A stretch of 19,023 nucleotides of DNA from the NCBI GenBank assembly GCA_030446525.1, contig JAUJNC010000004.1, positions 1 to 19,023 on the forward strand, given 5' to 3'. This document shows positions 6,353 to 14,888 of the stretch, in pieces (positions within the stretch are counted from its first letter, which is position 1; the number at the start of each line of letters is the position of its first letter). Source of the DNA: Armatimonadaceae bacterium (GTDB taxonomy: Bacteria; Armatimonadota; Armatimonadia; Armatimonadales; Armatimonadaceae). The notes under the pieces were generated by a model. It had not been told where the DNA came from and ran no database searches. It saw only the letters and a program-made list of their open reading frames with translations. The translations under genes and the position numbers were made by a program.

Positions 6353-7228
6353 ATGGCACAGTCCTTTAGCGCGGCTGGTGTCGGGGCGTTGAGCAAGACG
6401 ACGGAAGGGGTGCGCCGGCGTGTCCTGGTGACGGGCGCCGCCGGGCGCATCGGGTCGTACTTCGCCGAACACGCGCACCACAAGTACGAGCTTCGCCTCA
6501 TGGTGCGCGAGACCGATGAGGGCGTCGAAGAGATCAGGCCCTTCGGCGAGGTTGTCATCGGCGAACTGGGCGACCTGGAGCGGCTCAAAACCCTGTGCGA
6601 CGGGATCGACACGGTGGTGCACATGGCCGCCGACCCCAGCCCCTCGGCGACCTGGGACGACCTTCTCGAAGCCAACATCGTCGGCGCATACAACACGTTC
6701 GTCGCGGCGAAATCGGCGGGCTGCCGCCGCGTCGTCTACGCCTCTTCTATCCATGCCGTATCAGGGTACCCGCCGGACGTGCAGGTAAAAACCAGCGAGC
6801 CGGTGAACCCGGGGGATTTATACGGGGTGTCCAAGTGCTTCGGCGAGGCGCTGGCGCGCTACATGGCCGAGCAGGAGGGCCTGTCCGCCATCGCCATCCG
6901 GATCGGCGCGTTCCAGCCGCTGGAAAAGGCGCGCGCGGAGGGAAGCGTCTCCATGCTGGACGCCTTCGTGTCGCAGCGCGACCTGCACCAGCTCCTGGAG
7001 CGCTGCGTCGACGTCGAGAACATCCAGTTCGCGGTCCTGCACGGCGTCTCGGACAACCGCTTCAAGCGCCTGGACATCTCCGACGCCCGCGAGCTGGTCG
7101 GCTACGACCCGCAGGACGACCTGACCGAAGAGAACCCCAGGCTGCGCGAGCTCCACCTCAGCGAGACGGTCGGCGCCCACAACCTGAGCGACGAGGGGCA
7201 GAAGTCCGGCCTGCGCGAGGATCTGTAG
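6353..7228 (+). CDS. Extended SDR, uronate-dehydrogenase-like
   Basis: A 291-residue NAD(P)-dependent short-chain dehydrogenase/epimerase. The nucleotide-binding motif is GAAGRIG at residues 28-34, the active-site Ser lies in YASSIHA (131-132), and Tyr157/Lys161 are in DLYGVSKCFGEALARY. This last block, plus LDAFVSQRDLHQLLERCVD near residue 205, closely resembles bacterial uronate dehydrogenase (Udh), which oxidises galacturonate or glucuronate to the aldarolactone. An unusual ~20-residue extension precedes the Rossmann fold, but GGGGAGG five bases before ATG 6353 supports this start. Other NAD-dependent sugar epimerases share the same motifs, so Udh activity is likely rather than certain. 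It is a single gene, divergent from the TetR operon. Confidence 0.88.
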   Translation: MAQSFSAAGVGALSKTTEGVRRRVLVTGAAGRIGSYFAEHAHHKYELRLMVRETDEGVEEIRPFGEVVIGELGDLERLKTLCDGIDTVVHMAADPSPSATWDDLLEANIVGAYNTFVAAKSAGCRRVVYASSIHAVSGYPPDVQVKTSEPVNPGDLYGVSKCFGEALARYMAEQEGLSAIAIRIGAFQPLEKARAEGSVSMLDAFVSQRDLHQLLERCVDVENIQFAVLHGVSDNRFKRLDISDARELVGYDPQDDLTEENPRLRELHLSETVGAHNLSDEGQKSGLREDL

Positions 7229-7229
7229 G

Positions 7230-7281
7230 AACCGCCGGCGGGTCAGGCTCCGGACGGATCGGAAGGGGCGAACCGGCGGTT
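7230..7281. terminator. 9-bp inverted repeat between convergent genes
   Basis: AACCGCCGG (7230-7238) and CCGGCGGTT (7273-7281) are perfect inverted arms separated by 34 nt, starting right after the SDR stop and ending before the stop of the convergent minus-strand gene. The position suits a bidirectional terminator, but there is no T-run and the loop is long. Confidence 0.35.
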
Positions 7282-7301
7282 TCCGGCGTTCCGTTCCTGA
7301 C

Positions 7302-7631
7302 TCACCGCTCCCCCGGCGCTTCGTCGGGGATCCACCAGTGCCTGAGGTGGTGGGACAGGAGATCTACGAGGACGCGCGCCTGCGTGCGCTTCGGCTGCGA
7401 CGTGTTGTACGTGATGAGGCCGGCGCCCGGGGTTTCCGGGTTCGGCGCGTACGTGCCGTAGCTCCCGTCGGGATCGCGGTAGATGTCCACGCGGCACCCG
7501 AGCTTCTGGGCCACCCGCCGCCACGTCTCCGGCTCGGCGGGGTCGCCCCGGGCCAGGGATTCGAGCCGGCGCGCGATCAGCGCGGCGAACTCTTGCTGTT
7601 CCTGTTCGGAAAGGTCGGGGTCGATGTTCAC
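7302..7631 (-). CDS. Hypothetical protein, 109 aa
   Basis: The GTG at 7631-7629 has a strong GGAGGGAG about ten bases upstream, which fixes the start (VNIDPDLSEQEQQEFAALIA); the longer frame upstream is antisense to other genes. The protein has an N-terminal helix, then WRRVAQKLGCRVDIYRDPDG, then GAGLITYNTSQPKRTQARVL and VDLLSHHLRHWWIP at the C-terminus. I do not recognise a certain domain. The order 'strand, GLITYN, short helix with paired His' recalls small ImmA/IrrE-like zinc peptidases, where the helix carries HExxH. Here that segment reads DLLSHHL, so the motif would be degenerate. It lies 20 nt after the tandem-GNAT gene, probably in the same transcript. Confidence 0.75.
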   Translation of the reverse strand: MNIDPDLSEQEQQEFAALIARRLESLARGDPAEPETWRRVAQKLGCRVDIYRDPDGSYGTYAPNPETPGAGLITYNTSQPKRTQARVLVDLLSHHLRHWWIPDEAPGER

Positions 7632-7651
7632 TTGCTTCTTACTCCCTCCGG

Positions 7652-8530
7652 TCAGCCGATCTCCGGCCCGGCGATGGCGTAGCACCGCTTCCGGTCCGCG
7701 GGCGGCAGGGGGGCGCCGCGCGCCATGCGCAGCAGGGGGCGCTGCGGCCGCAGGCCGAGCTGCCGCACGAGCAGGACGGCATCCTCGTTCCCGTCCGGCA
7801 CGTCCAGGGTGACGGTGCGGCCGGCCAGCGGGGCGAGCGCCGCGCCCAGGAGCACCTCCGCCGCCGCACGGTCGGTCGCGACGAGCGGCCCCACGTACCC
7901 GGTGCGTGCGCCGGTCCGGCCGCAGACGTAGCCGCGGATGATCCCCTTTCGCTCGAACAGATGGCACCGGTCGGGGTGCGCCTCGATCAGGCTTTGCAGC
8001 ACGCGCCGCCGGTCCGCCCCGAAGACGGAGGTGTCCAGCGCGGCGAGGGTCGATAGGTCGTCGGCGCGCAGCGGGCGAACCCCGGGCGGGCCCCCGGGGT
8101 GCACGGCCGGGGAGGGGGCCGCGCCCTCGTGGCGCTGCAGCGAGAACTGGTCGACGAAGCCCATGCCGTCGTAGAGCGGCTTGCCGAGCGGCGTGGCGTC
8201 CAGCGCGCTGACCGGAACCCCTCTCTCGCTCTCGATCCAGTCCAGGGCGTGCGCCAGCAGCGCCCGTCCCAGGCCCTGGCGGCGCACGGCGCCGTCGACC
8301 AGCAGCATGCCCACCCACGCCAGGCCGGGTTCGTAGACCGTCGTCGTCACCGTCCCCGCCACCCGGCCGTCCCGCTCGGCGACGAAGCACCCCCCCGGTT
8401 CCCACTCGAGGAGGCGCTGCCAGTCTTCGGCCGTCTGGTTCCAACCCGCCTGCCCGCACAGGCGCAGGCCCGCCGGTATGTCCGCGCCCCCCATCGGCCG
8501 GATGGCGGCCGCCTCGAACGTGCGTGTCAT
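7652..8530 (-). CDS. Tandem-domain GNAT acetyltransferase (YitH-like)
   Basis: A 292-residue protein with two GNAT-type halves. Residues ~8-130 form a complete N-terminal GNAT domain: IRPMGGADIPAGLRL, FVAERDGRVAGTVTTTVY, and VDGAVRRQGLGRALLAHAL, the acetyl-CoA loop. From about residue 150 a second domain (VRPLRADDLSTLAALDTSVF, then IIRGYVCGRTGARTGYVGPL) matches the Acetyltransf_18/YitH C-terminal type, which lacks the classical loop. The start is ATG 8530; the Shine-Dalgarno is weak (a G-rich stretch ~20 nt upstream). It is divergent from the aspartate kinase across ~110 bp and followed by the small hypothetical gene. The substrate is unknown. Confidence 0.9.
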   Translation of the reverse strand: MTRTFEAAAIRPMGGADIPAGLRLCGQAGWNQTAEDWQRLLEWEPGGCFVAERDGRVAGTVTTTVYEPGLAWVGMLLVDGAVRRQGLGRALLAHALDWIESERGVPVSALDATPLGKPLYDGMGFVDQFSLQRHEGAAPSPAVHPGGPPGVRPLRADDLSTLAALDTSVFGADRRRVLQSLIEAHPDRCHLFERKGIIRGYVCGRTGARTGYVGPLVATDRAAAEVLLGAALAPLAGRTVTLDVPDGNEDAVLLVRQLGLRPQRPLLRMARGAPLPPADRKRCYAIAGPEIG

Positions 8531-8639
8531 AGAAACGTGTTCGACATCCCCGCCCTTGAGACCTACCCCAAACAGGACGAGCCGCCCGATCTGCCGTGCA
8601 GGTTTTTTCTGAACAAAGCAGAACCTTACGGAAGCAACC

Positions 8640-9986
8640 ATGATACAGGCGCAAAGAGACACCATCGTCGCCAAGTTCGGCGGCACCTCGCTCGCGAGCG
8701 CCGGGCAGATCCGGAAGGTCGCCGCCATCGTGCGGGCCGACCCGCGCCGCCGCTGCGTCGTCGTGTCCGCCCCCGGCAAGCGCGACCCGCACGACAAGAA
8801 GGTGACGGATCTTCTGCTGACCTGCTGGCATCTGGCGGCGCAGCAGCTGGACTATCAAGAACCGCTGTGCCTGGTCCAGGAGCGCTACCGGCAGATAGCG
8901 CGCGAGCTGGGCGTCGCGTCCCCCGAAGAACCCATGGGCGAGCTGGGGCGCGAGCTGGAGAAGCTGGCCGCCGATGACCAGAGCACGCTGGCGACGCGGG
9001 ACTGGGTGGCGGCGCGGGGCGAGTACTTCCACGCCTGCCTGATCGCCGAATTTCTGGGCGCCGCCTTCGTGCCCGCCGGGGAGTGCGTCCGCTTCGACCA
9101 GGAAGGCGGGCTGGACCCGGTCTCGTACTCCCTGCTGGCACAGCGCATACAGGCGGACGGCCTGTACGTGGTGCCCGGCTTTTATGGGCGGGACCGGCAG
9201 GGCCGCATCAAGACGTTCTCGCGCGGCGGGTCCGACGTCACCGGGGCGGTGGTTGCGCGGGCGGTCGGCGCGGCGCTGTACGAGAATTGGACCGACGTTT
9301 CGGGCCTCCTGATGGCCGACCCCCAGGTGGTGGAGCGCCCCCGCCCCATCGCGGAGGTCACCTACCGGGAGCTGCGGGAGCTGGCGTACATGGGCGCCAC
9401 CGTGCTGCACGAGGAGGTCATCTTCCCCGTCTTCGAGGCCGGCATCCCGATCCAGATCAAGAACACCAACGCCCCGCACGAGCCCGGCACGCGCATCGTC
9501 GCGCGGCGCGACGCCACGGAGCAGCCGGTCGTCGGCATCGCCGGCCGCACCGGGTTCACGGCGATCTCGATCGAGAAGTGGCGCATGAACAAGGAGCTCG
9601 GTTTCGGCCACCGCGCGCTCGGGGTGCTGTTAGAGCACGGGGTCTCGTACGAGCACATCCCTTCGGCCATCGATTCGATGTCCATCATCGTGTCCGATGA
9701 TCAGCTGGCGGGCCGGGAGACCGGCGTGCTTCAGGGTCTCGAGCGCGCGCTGCAGCCGGACCGCCTGGAGAAACACTCCCCCCTGGCGCTCATCGCCACG
9801 GTCGGGGAAGGGATGGCCTACCGGGTAGGCGTTTCCGGCACCGTCTTCGGGGCGCTCGGCGCGGCCGGGGTGAACGTGCGCATGATCAGCCAGGGCGCCT
9901 CGGAGATCAGCATCCTGATCGGGGTCGCCGCCGACGATTACGAGCGCGCCGTCCGGGCGATCTACGGCGCCGTCGTGCCCGCGTAG
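8640..9986 (+). CDS. Aspartate kinase, YclM-like with C-terminal ACT domains
   Basis: A 448-residue monofunctional aspartokinase catalysing the first step from aspartate to lysine, methionine and threonine. The N-terminal amino-acid-kinase domain shows KFGGTSLASAGQ (Lys12), VVVSAPGKR, and GFYGRDRQGRIKTFSRGGSD, the phosphate/substrate loop. Two ACT domains follow from about residue 305 (TAISIEKWRMNKELGFGHRA; IATVGEGMAYRVGVSGTVFG; NVRMISQGASEISILIGV) and normally bind lysine as feedback inhibitor. Length and the VVSAPGKRDPHDKKVTDLL segment resemble the Bacillus YclM type. ATG 8640 is preceded by a weak GGA. No lysine riboswitch fits in the ~110-bp leader. The 3' end overlaps the convergent Gfo/Idh gene by 25 bp. 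Confidence 0.95.
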   Translation: MIQAQRDTIVAKFGGTSLASAGQIRKVAAIVRADPRRRCVVVSAPGKRDPHDKKVTDLLLTCWHLAAQQLDYQEPLCLVQERYRQIARELGVASPEEPMGELGRELEKLAADDQSTLATRDWVAARGEYFHACLIAEFLGAAFVPAGECVRFDQEGGLDPVSYSLLAQRIQADGLYVVPGFYGRDRQGRIKTFSRGGSDVTGAVVARAVGAALYENWTDVSGLLMADPQVVERPRPIAEVTYRELRELAYMGATVLHEEVIFPVFEAGIPIQIKNTNAPHEPGTRIVARRDATEQPVVGIAGRTGFTAISIEKWRMNKELGFGHRALGVLLEHGVSYEHIPSAIDSMSIIVSDDQLAGRETGVLQGLERALQPDRLEKHSPLALIATVGEGMAYRVGVSGTVFGALGAAGVNVRMISQGASEISILIGVAADDYERAVRAIYGAVVPA

Positions 9987-10930
9987 CTCCCGCTCTGGGC
10001 GATCTGCCAGCAGAGATCCACGCTCGGCGCGACATCCTGGATCGTGGGGCGTAGCGGAGCGCCCTCGCGCAGGCAGCGGAGGAAGGCGCACGTTTCCTCA
10101 TAGGAGCCGTCGCGCAGGCACCGCGGGTCGCCGGGATCCGCCGACGCGTCCACCTCCCGCTTCCCGCCCCGCCAGCAGCGCACGGATTCGCCCGCCGGGC
10201 TCATCGTGGTGGCACAGGCCCGGAAGTCGTCGCCGAACAACTCGAAAGTCTCTTCGACCATCCCCGCGGTCGGCAGGATCTCGACCGCGCCCGCGCACCC
10301 GGACGCGAAGCGCACCCGGATCAGGAACCACGGGGTGGCGCCCGGGGAGCGTTCCACGCGCTGTACGTCAAAGCTTTCCCATTCTCCGGCGATGTGGCGC
10401 AGGGCATCGACGGCGTGGACGCCGGTCTCCCAGGGGAACGTCTCCTCCCGGCGCGCGTGGCGGAACATCTGGCCGCGGACGTACCGGAGCGGCCCGGCGT
10501 CCCGGGCCCACCGGATCGCGCGGTTCAGGTACGGGCTGAAACGCCGGTTCACCGAAACCAGGTGCGGCGTGCCGGTTTCGCGCGCCGCCTCGACCAGCAT
10601 CTCGGCCTCCGCGCGGGAGCTGCCGAGCGGCTTCTCGAGAACGCAGGGGATGCCCCGCCGGAGCAGACGGCTCCCCGCCGGGGCGATCTGCGGGACCGGC
10701 AGGACGCAGACCACGGCGTCGGGTTTCTCCGCCGCCAGCATCGCCTCCATATCGGTGTAGGCCCGGGCGAAGCCGTAGTCGCGGCAGAAGCGGCGGGCGC
10801 GCTCGCCGTTCAGGTCGCACGCGGCGGCCAGGGCGACCTCGCCGGGGTGCTGCGAGACATAACGCGCGAGCGGAGCGGCGTGCGCGTGTTCCGAATGGGA
10901 TCCACAACCGATAAGAGCCAGTCGAAGCAT
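9962..10930 (-). CDS. Gfo/Idh/MocA-family oxidoreductase (intact copy)
   Basis: A ~322-residue NAD(P)-dependent dehydrogenase. The Rossmann N-terminus is MLRLALIGCGSHSEHAHAAP (GxGxxS-type loop), with the conserved VLEKPLG (Lys of the EKP motif) near residue 97 and RFSPYLNRAIRWARD. GVHAVDALRHIAGEW follows, with the His/Asp pair typical of the catalytic site, then the C-terminal beta-sheet domain. ATG 10930 is chosen because it starts the Rossmann strand; a GTG at 10948, nine bases after the upstream stop, would add six residues. It is the last gene of the long minus-strand run. The family handles sugars, inositols and related polyols, and the substrate is not predictable. Confidence 0.92.
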   Translation of the reverse strand: MLRLALIGCGSHSEHAHAAPLARYVSQHPGEVALAAACDLNGERARRFCRDYGFARAYTDMEAMLAAEKPDAVVCVLPVPQIAPAGSRLLRRGIPCVLEKPLGSSRAEAEMLVEAARETGTPHLVSVNRRFSPYLNRAIRWARDAGPLRYVRGQMFRHARREETFPWETGVHAVDALRHIAGEWESFDVQRVERSPGATPWFLIRVRFASGCAGAVEILPTAGMVEETFELFGDDFRACATTMSPAGESVRCWRGGKREVDASADPGDPRCLRDGSYEETCAFLRCLREGAPLRPTIQDVAPSVDLCWQIAQSGSYAGTTAP

Positions 10931-10957
10931 CTCCCTACCGTACCCCACTTTCGATCG

Positions 10958-12268
10958 TCACAGGCCGTGATACGGCTTGACGACGCTCTCCCAGAGCGGC
11001 CGCGTGAACGGAAAACCGTGGTCCGTCGCGCCGAGACGCAGATCGGACTGCGCCTTGCCCTTGGCGTAGTTGCGGTACCCGTGCGCGAGCTTATACCACA
11101 GGTCGTTGATGCCGACCTGCATCAGGGCAAGGCACTCGTCGGCCAGCTTCCCGGGCCGCCAGTAGCCGCCGGCGATCAAAACGTAGTGGTTCGTCAGGTT
11201 GGGCCGGAGCCCGTCGTAGGCATACAGCAGCGAGCTCCGAGGGCCGTTGGCGTCGTTGCTGTCCAGCTCCTTCAGCATCCCCGGCTTCCCTTTGTTCGGC
11301 AGCGCTTCGCAGCCGGAAAGCAGCATGCCGGCGCGCGACCCGTCGGGCAGCGCGATCCCCTTGCCGCCCTGCAGCCCGCAGTTCACCGTTTTGCTGTACG
11401 TGTCGGTCGTCAGCAGCCAGTAGATCTTCATCGGGTCGCTGAGCGGCGTGCCCTTGTAGCGGAAGCCCCGGACCGCCTTCTCGATCAGGGGCGGGGTGGG
11501 GGCGTCGGACTCGGGGTGCGCGGCTTTCCAGGTGAACGTCTGGTGGATGTTGGTCAGTCCGTGCCTTGCCAGCTCGCGCACAAAGGCCGCGTGGTCGTAG
11601 GTGTCGAGGAGGGCCTGCGCCTTGCCCGCGCCCCCGAAGTAGACGGGGGCGATCAGGAGCATCCCGACCATCCCCTCGCGGTAGTTCGGGTTCCAGTCGC
11701 GGTTCAGGTTGGCGTCGCCGTCCAGGGCGTGCTGTTGGGTATGGGCGAGGACGTACGGGTTGGCGTCACTGGTGGTAAAGGCGGAGGCGACCAGCGCGGC
11801 CGTCATCAGCAGGTCGACCTTTTTCGCCTCGTCGGCGCTCAGCCGCTCCCAGATGCGCGGGGTGAGCCTGGCGATGGCGTACATGGCCGTCACGTGCCGC
11901 TCGTGCTGCGCCGGATAGCCGCCGTTGGCGCTGATGTCGTTGCCGCCGGTGATGGTGTAGCGCATCTGTTCGAGCAGCCGCGCGTCGGCGGTCCGGTTTC
12001 CGGCGAAGGCGGCCGCGGCCAGGATCACGGGCGCGCCGCCGTGCCCGGCCATGTTGGTGTGGGCGCCGCCCTTGAGGTTCCGGTTGTAGCGGATGAGCGG
12101 CGCGCGGATCGCGGCGTCCACCGCCGGCGGGGGCGGTCCCGGCACGGTCTTCGCCGGGATGTCTTGCGGCGCGCGCCCCCCTTGGGACGCTCGTGCCCCG
12201 CCGCAGGGGCCTATCGAGAGCGCGAGCGCGGCCAGCGCGCCCGCGAAGATCGGGGTGATGTGTGCCAT
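10958..12268 (-). CDS. Secreted protein of unknown function, probably all-helical
   Basis: A 436-residue protein with a signal peptide (hydrophobic stretch about residues 5-20, ARAS cleavage region near 25-28), so exported. The mature part is rich in amphipathic helices and aromatic or His blocks: HTNMAGHGGAPVILAAAAF, NGGYPAQHERHVTAMYAIA, HTQQHALDGDANLNRDWNPN, then WLLTTDTYSKTVNCGL. This looks like an alpha/alpha-toroid of the kind used by alginate- and heparinase-type polysaccharide lyases, but I cannot name a family. Start ATG 12268 has AGGAG five bases upstream. It lies 19 nt after the M48 gene and before the Gfo/Idh gene, so it probably acts on an extracellular or periplasmic substrate of the same pathway. 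Confidence 0.85.
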   Translation of the reverse strand: MAHITPIFAGALAALALSIGPCGGARASQGGRAPQDIPAKTVPGPPPPAVDAAIRAPLIRYNRNLKGGAHTNMAGHGGAPVILAAAAFAGNRTADARLLEQMRYTITGGNDISANGGYPAQHERHVTAMYAIARLTPRIWERLSADEAKKVDLLMTAALVASAFTTSDANPYVLAHTQQHALDGDANLNRDWNPNYREGMVGMLLIAPVYFGGAGKAQALLDTYDHAAFVRELARHGLTNIHQTFTWKAAHPESDAPTPPLIEKAVRGFRYKGTPLSDPMKIYWLLTTDTYSKTVNCGLQGGKGIALPDGSRAGMLLSGCEALPNKGKPGMLKELDSNDANGPRSSLLYAYDGLRPNLTNHYVLIAGGYWRPGKLADECLALMQVGINDLWYKLAHGYRNYAKGKAQSDLRLGATDHGFPFTRPLWESVVKPYHGL

Positions 12269-12287
12269 TCTTCTCCTACCTCATCTC

Positions 12288-13565
12288 CTATGTTCTCGGC
12301 TTATGGCGCAGGGCGAAGGCGATGCGCTCTGACAGGGTCGGATGACTGCCGAACCAGAGATGGAACAGGAACGGCGGGTCCGGGTCGGAGAAGTCGCGCT
12401 CCGCGAAGCCCACCATCAGACGGGCGGTCGCCTCGTTCCGGCCCGTCACGCGCAGGCCGAAGGCGTCCGCGCGGCGCTCCAGGGCGCGGGAGATGCCGCT
12501 CGCGACCGGCGCCTGCGCCAGCAGGAACAGCGAGGCGAGCAGGAGCACGAGGGGCAGCGTGGCCAGGTCGCCCGGGCCGTGCAGGCGCCAGCGCCCTCCG
12601 CCCCGATGCGCGGCCCAGGGCAGGAGGCGCGACAGCAGCCAGAAAAAGACGCCCGCCCCCAGGGCGCCCGTCGCGAACCCCACCCAGATGTGCCCCTCCA
12701 CATAATGCCCCATCTCGTGCCCCATCATCGCCAGCAGGCCCTGGTCCGGGGGCAGCGTTTGCAGGGCGGTGTCGTTCAGGACGATGCGCGTGCTCGGGCC
12801 CAGACCGGTGACATAGGCGTTGACGTGCCGGGTGCGGCGGCTGGTGTCCTCCACCAGCACGCGCCCCCGTGATGCCCGCCCGCGCGGCGAGCGTCAGGAT
12901 CTGCCTGCGCAACGGGCCGGGCGCAAGCGGCTCGTACCGGTTATAGGCCGGGGCGATCACGACGGGGTGCAGGACGATGAGGACGAAGAGCAGCGGGACC
13001 GACAGCGCCCAGAGCGCGAGCCACCAGCGGCGCGGCGCGCGCGCAAAGAGGACATAGCCGCCCCAGACCACGGGGATCAAGACAAGGCTAAAGGCGGTGT
13101 CGAGCAGGGCGTCGCCCAGGAAGCCCGGCAGGGTCTGGCGGGAGAAGCCGAAGTGGTGCTGCCGCGCCAGGCGCATAAGGCCGGGCGGCAGCGACCAGAC
13201 GAAGAGCAGGAGCGAGAAGGCGAGCAGGTACAGGGCGACGGCGGCGAGCGGGGGGGCGGCCCCGCCCCGGGCGCCGGGCGGCGCAGCCGCCGGTACGCGC
13301 CGTCACGCAGGCGGGCGGACAGGCCGGTGCGCAGCACGAGCCAGAGTCCCAGCAGGTTCCACGCGAGCCCGACGACCGTGAGCACGTAGCCGCTGCGCTG
13401 GTAGTCGAGGGCGCGCGGCGGGATCCGGGGCGTGTAGGGATCACGGGCGGCAGGCGGCGCCCCGTGTTGCGGAGGCGCCGAAACGGCCGGCCTCTGCGCC
13501 CCCGCCGGCAGCGGGCCGATCAGCAGAAAGAGGGCCAGTGTCAGCAGGATCTTCCCGGATGTCAT
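12288..13565 (-). CDS. M48-family (Ste24-like) membrane zinc metallopeptidase, frame-broken
   Basis: The gene starts at ATG 13565, overlapping the ceramidase-like stop as ATGA. It begins with a hydrophobic signal-like segment (ILLTLALFLLIGPLPAGA), then LDYQRSGYVLTVVGLAWNLL and further membrane helices (LAAVALYLLAFSLLLFVWSL; FSLVLIPVVWGGYVLFA). The catalytic part has MMGHEMGHYVEGH (HExxH), ALERRADAFGL (third ligand Glu) and the family C-terminus WFGSHPTLSERIAFAL. The frame breaks twice, at a 7-G run near 13248-13256 and a 5-C run near 12865-12870, while family sequence continues, so homopolymer errors are likely. Corrected length is about 425 residues, normal for the family. It would degrade membrane or membrane-proximal proteins. 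Confidence 0.85.
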
Positions 13566-14878
13566 CGGAGCCCGATCCCGGCGAGTTCCGCAAGCAGCGC
13601 GAGCGAGGCTTCCACGATCATCCCTGCGGCCTCCGGGCCGACCCGGCAGGCGTGGGTGACCTCATAGCCGCCTTCGGCATACGCGCCGGGTATGGGCACG
13701 TAGCCGATGTTGCCGCCCGTGTACGCGACGCAGCCGGTGCGCCCGAGCGGAGAGCGACGCTTGATCTCCATGCCCACTTCGGTGAAGATCTCGCCCGGCG
13801 CCGTCACGAAGGCCACATCGCCGAAGCGCAGCGCGCTCAGTTCCGCCGGCACCGGCGGCAGGGGCACGCCGCTTCGCAGGCTCTCCAGCATCGCCTCCGC
13901 CCCCTGCAGGCGGCGCTCTGCCCAGTAGAGGGAGCTGCCGCCCTTGCCTTCTGCCTGCAAACGTGCCACAAGGCTCTGCAGGTGGGTGAGCGATCGCCCA
14001 CCTTCCTCAACCGACGCGAAGCTCATGGCGGGCAGCGCGAGATGTGCCGACCGGACGGCGACGCCCTGCGCGGGGGCCGAGACCGTGGCCTCGAAAACCT
14101 TCGCCACCTCGCCGCCGAGCATCACGCCCAGCCGCCGCGCCGGCTCGAACGAGGGGCGCATCTCGACCGGGTTGATGTTGCCCGCCGCGCCCTGCAGGAA
14201 CAGGCAGGTCGCCCCGGTAAAGGTTTCCACCAGTTGGCGCATCGGCGCGATGTAGTCCGCCGAAAGCAGACGCATCTGGCTGGCGGCGCTGACGGGATGG
14301 CAGGCGAAGTTGACCAGCGCGGCCATGGGTTTGCCCTCCGCGGTGTCCAGGCGCACGAGGCGCACCTCGCGGTCGCAGGCCCCCTCCGGGTTCTGTCCGA
14401 GAACGATCTGCCCGTCGGGCCGGCGCTCGCGCCGGTTGACGCCGATGTGCGACTCCCCCACGCCCCACCCGATGTGCGCGGGCTGCCTCCGGGCCAGGGC
14501 CGCCTGCGCCGTGCCCGCGATCTGGAACTTGAGGTGCGCCAGGTACGCCGTCACGTCGGCGGGCAATTCCGCGGGTTCGTAAGCGCCCGTGGAGGGTCCG
14601 TAGTGCGTGTGCGAGGCGCACAGGAGCACGTTCCGCCCCGGGACCCCCGTGCGCTTCTCGATCTCGCCCCGCACCTCCGCGGTGAACCCTTCGGTGAAGC
14701 CGAGCAGGTCCGCCGCCACGACGACCGCCTGCGAGCCGTCCGCTTCCAGCGCCAGGGCCGTTGCCAGCAGATCGTCGTGCACCCCTTCGGCCGGACCGCG
14801 CCCCGCGAACCCCACCATGGGGATGCCGACGGGCGGGGTGATGTTGGCGCGGGCGACGCCCGCTAACAGCTCGCCCAT
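13562..14878 (-). CDS. Neutral/alkaline ceramidase-like amide hydrolase, short form
   Basis: A 438-residue protein matching the N-terminal catalytic domain of neutral/alkaline non-lysosomal ceramidases. It has RANITPPVGIPMVGFAGRG, the zinc-binding ASHTHYGPST (His90, His92), VNFACHPVSAASQ (His194), LQGAAGNINP, TAPGEIFTEVG and the GYVPIPGAYAEGGYEV loop, where family members keep the last Glu and Tyr ligands. Classical enzymes add a C-terminal Ig-like domain and a signal peptide; both are absent here, so the protein is likely cytoplasmic and its substrate may not be ceramide. Start ATG 14878 has GAGG eight bases upstream, and the gene follows the PhyH gene by ten bases. Such short forms are frequent in Armatimonadota and Planctomycetota. 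Confidence 0.92.
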   Translation of the reverse strand: MGELLAGVARANITPPVGIPMVGFAGRGPAEGVHDDLLATALALEADGSQAVVVAADLLGFTEGFTAEVRGEIEKRTGVPGRNVLLCASHTHYGPSTGAYEPAELPADVTAYLAHLKFQIAGTAQAALARRQPAHIGWGVGESHIGVNRRERRPDGQIVLGQNPEGACDREVRLVRLDTAEGKPMAALVNFACHPVSAASQMRLLSADYIAPMRQLVETFTGATCLFLQGAAGNINPVEMRPSFEPARRLGVMLGGEVAKVFEATVSAPAQGVAVRSAHLALPAMSFASVEEGGRSLTHLQSLVARLQAEGKGGSSLYWAERRLQGAEAMLESLRSGVPLPPVPAELSALRFGDVAFVTAPGEIFTEVGMEIKRRSPLGRTGCVAYTGGNIGYVPIPGAYAEGGYEVTHACRVGPEAAGMIVEASLALLAELAGIGLR

Positions 14879-14888
14879 TTCGCGTGCC

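Noticed and set aside
8531..8639. Possible lysine riboswitch before the aspartate kinase
   Set aside because: The ~109-bp divergent spacer is too short and shows only a weak TTCTG/CAGAA stem; no lysine-box elements were recognised.
7302..9611. 769-codon minus-strand open frame
   Set aside because: Only its last ~109 codons are a real gene. The rest is a GC-rich antisense shadow of the aspartate kinase and an off-frame reading of the tandem-GNAT gene.
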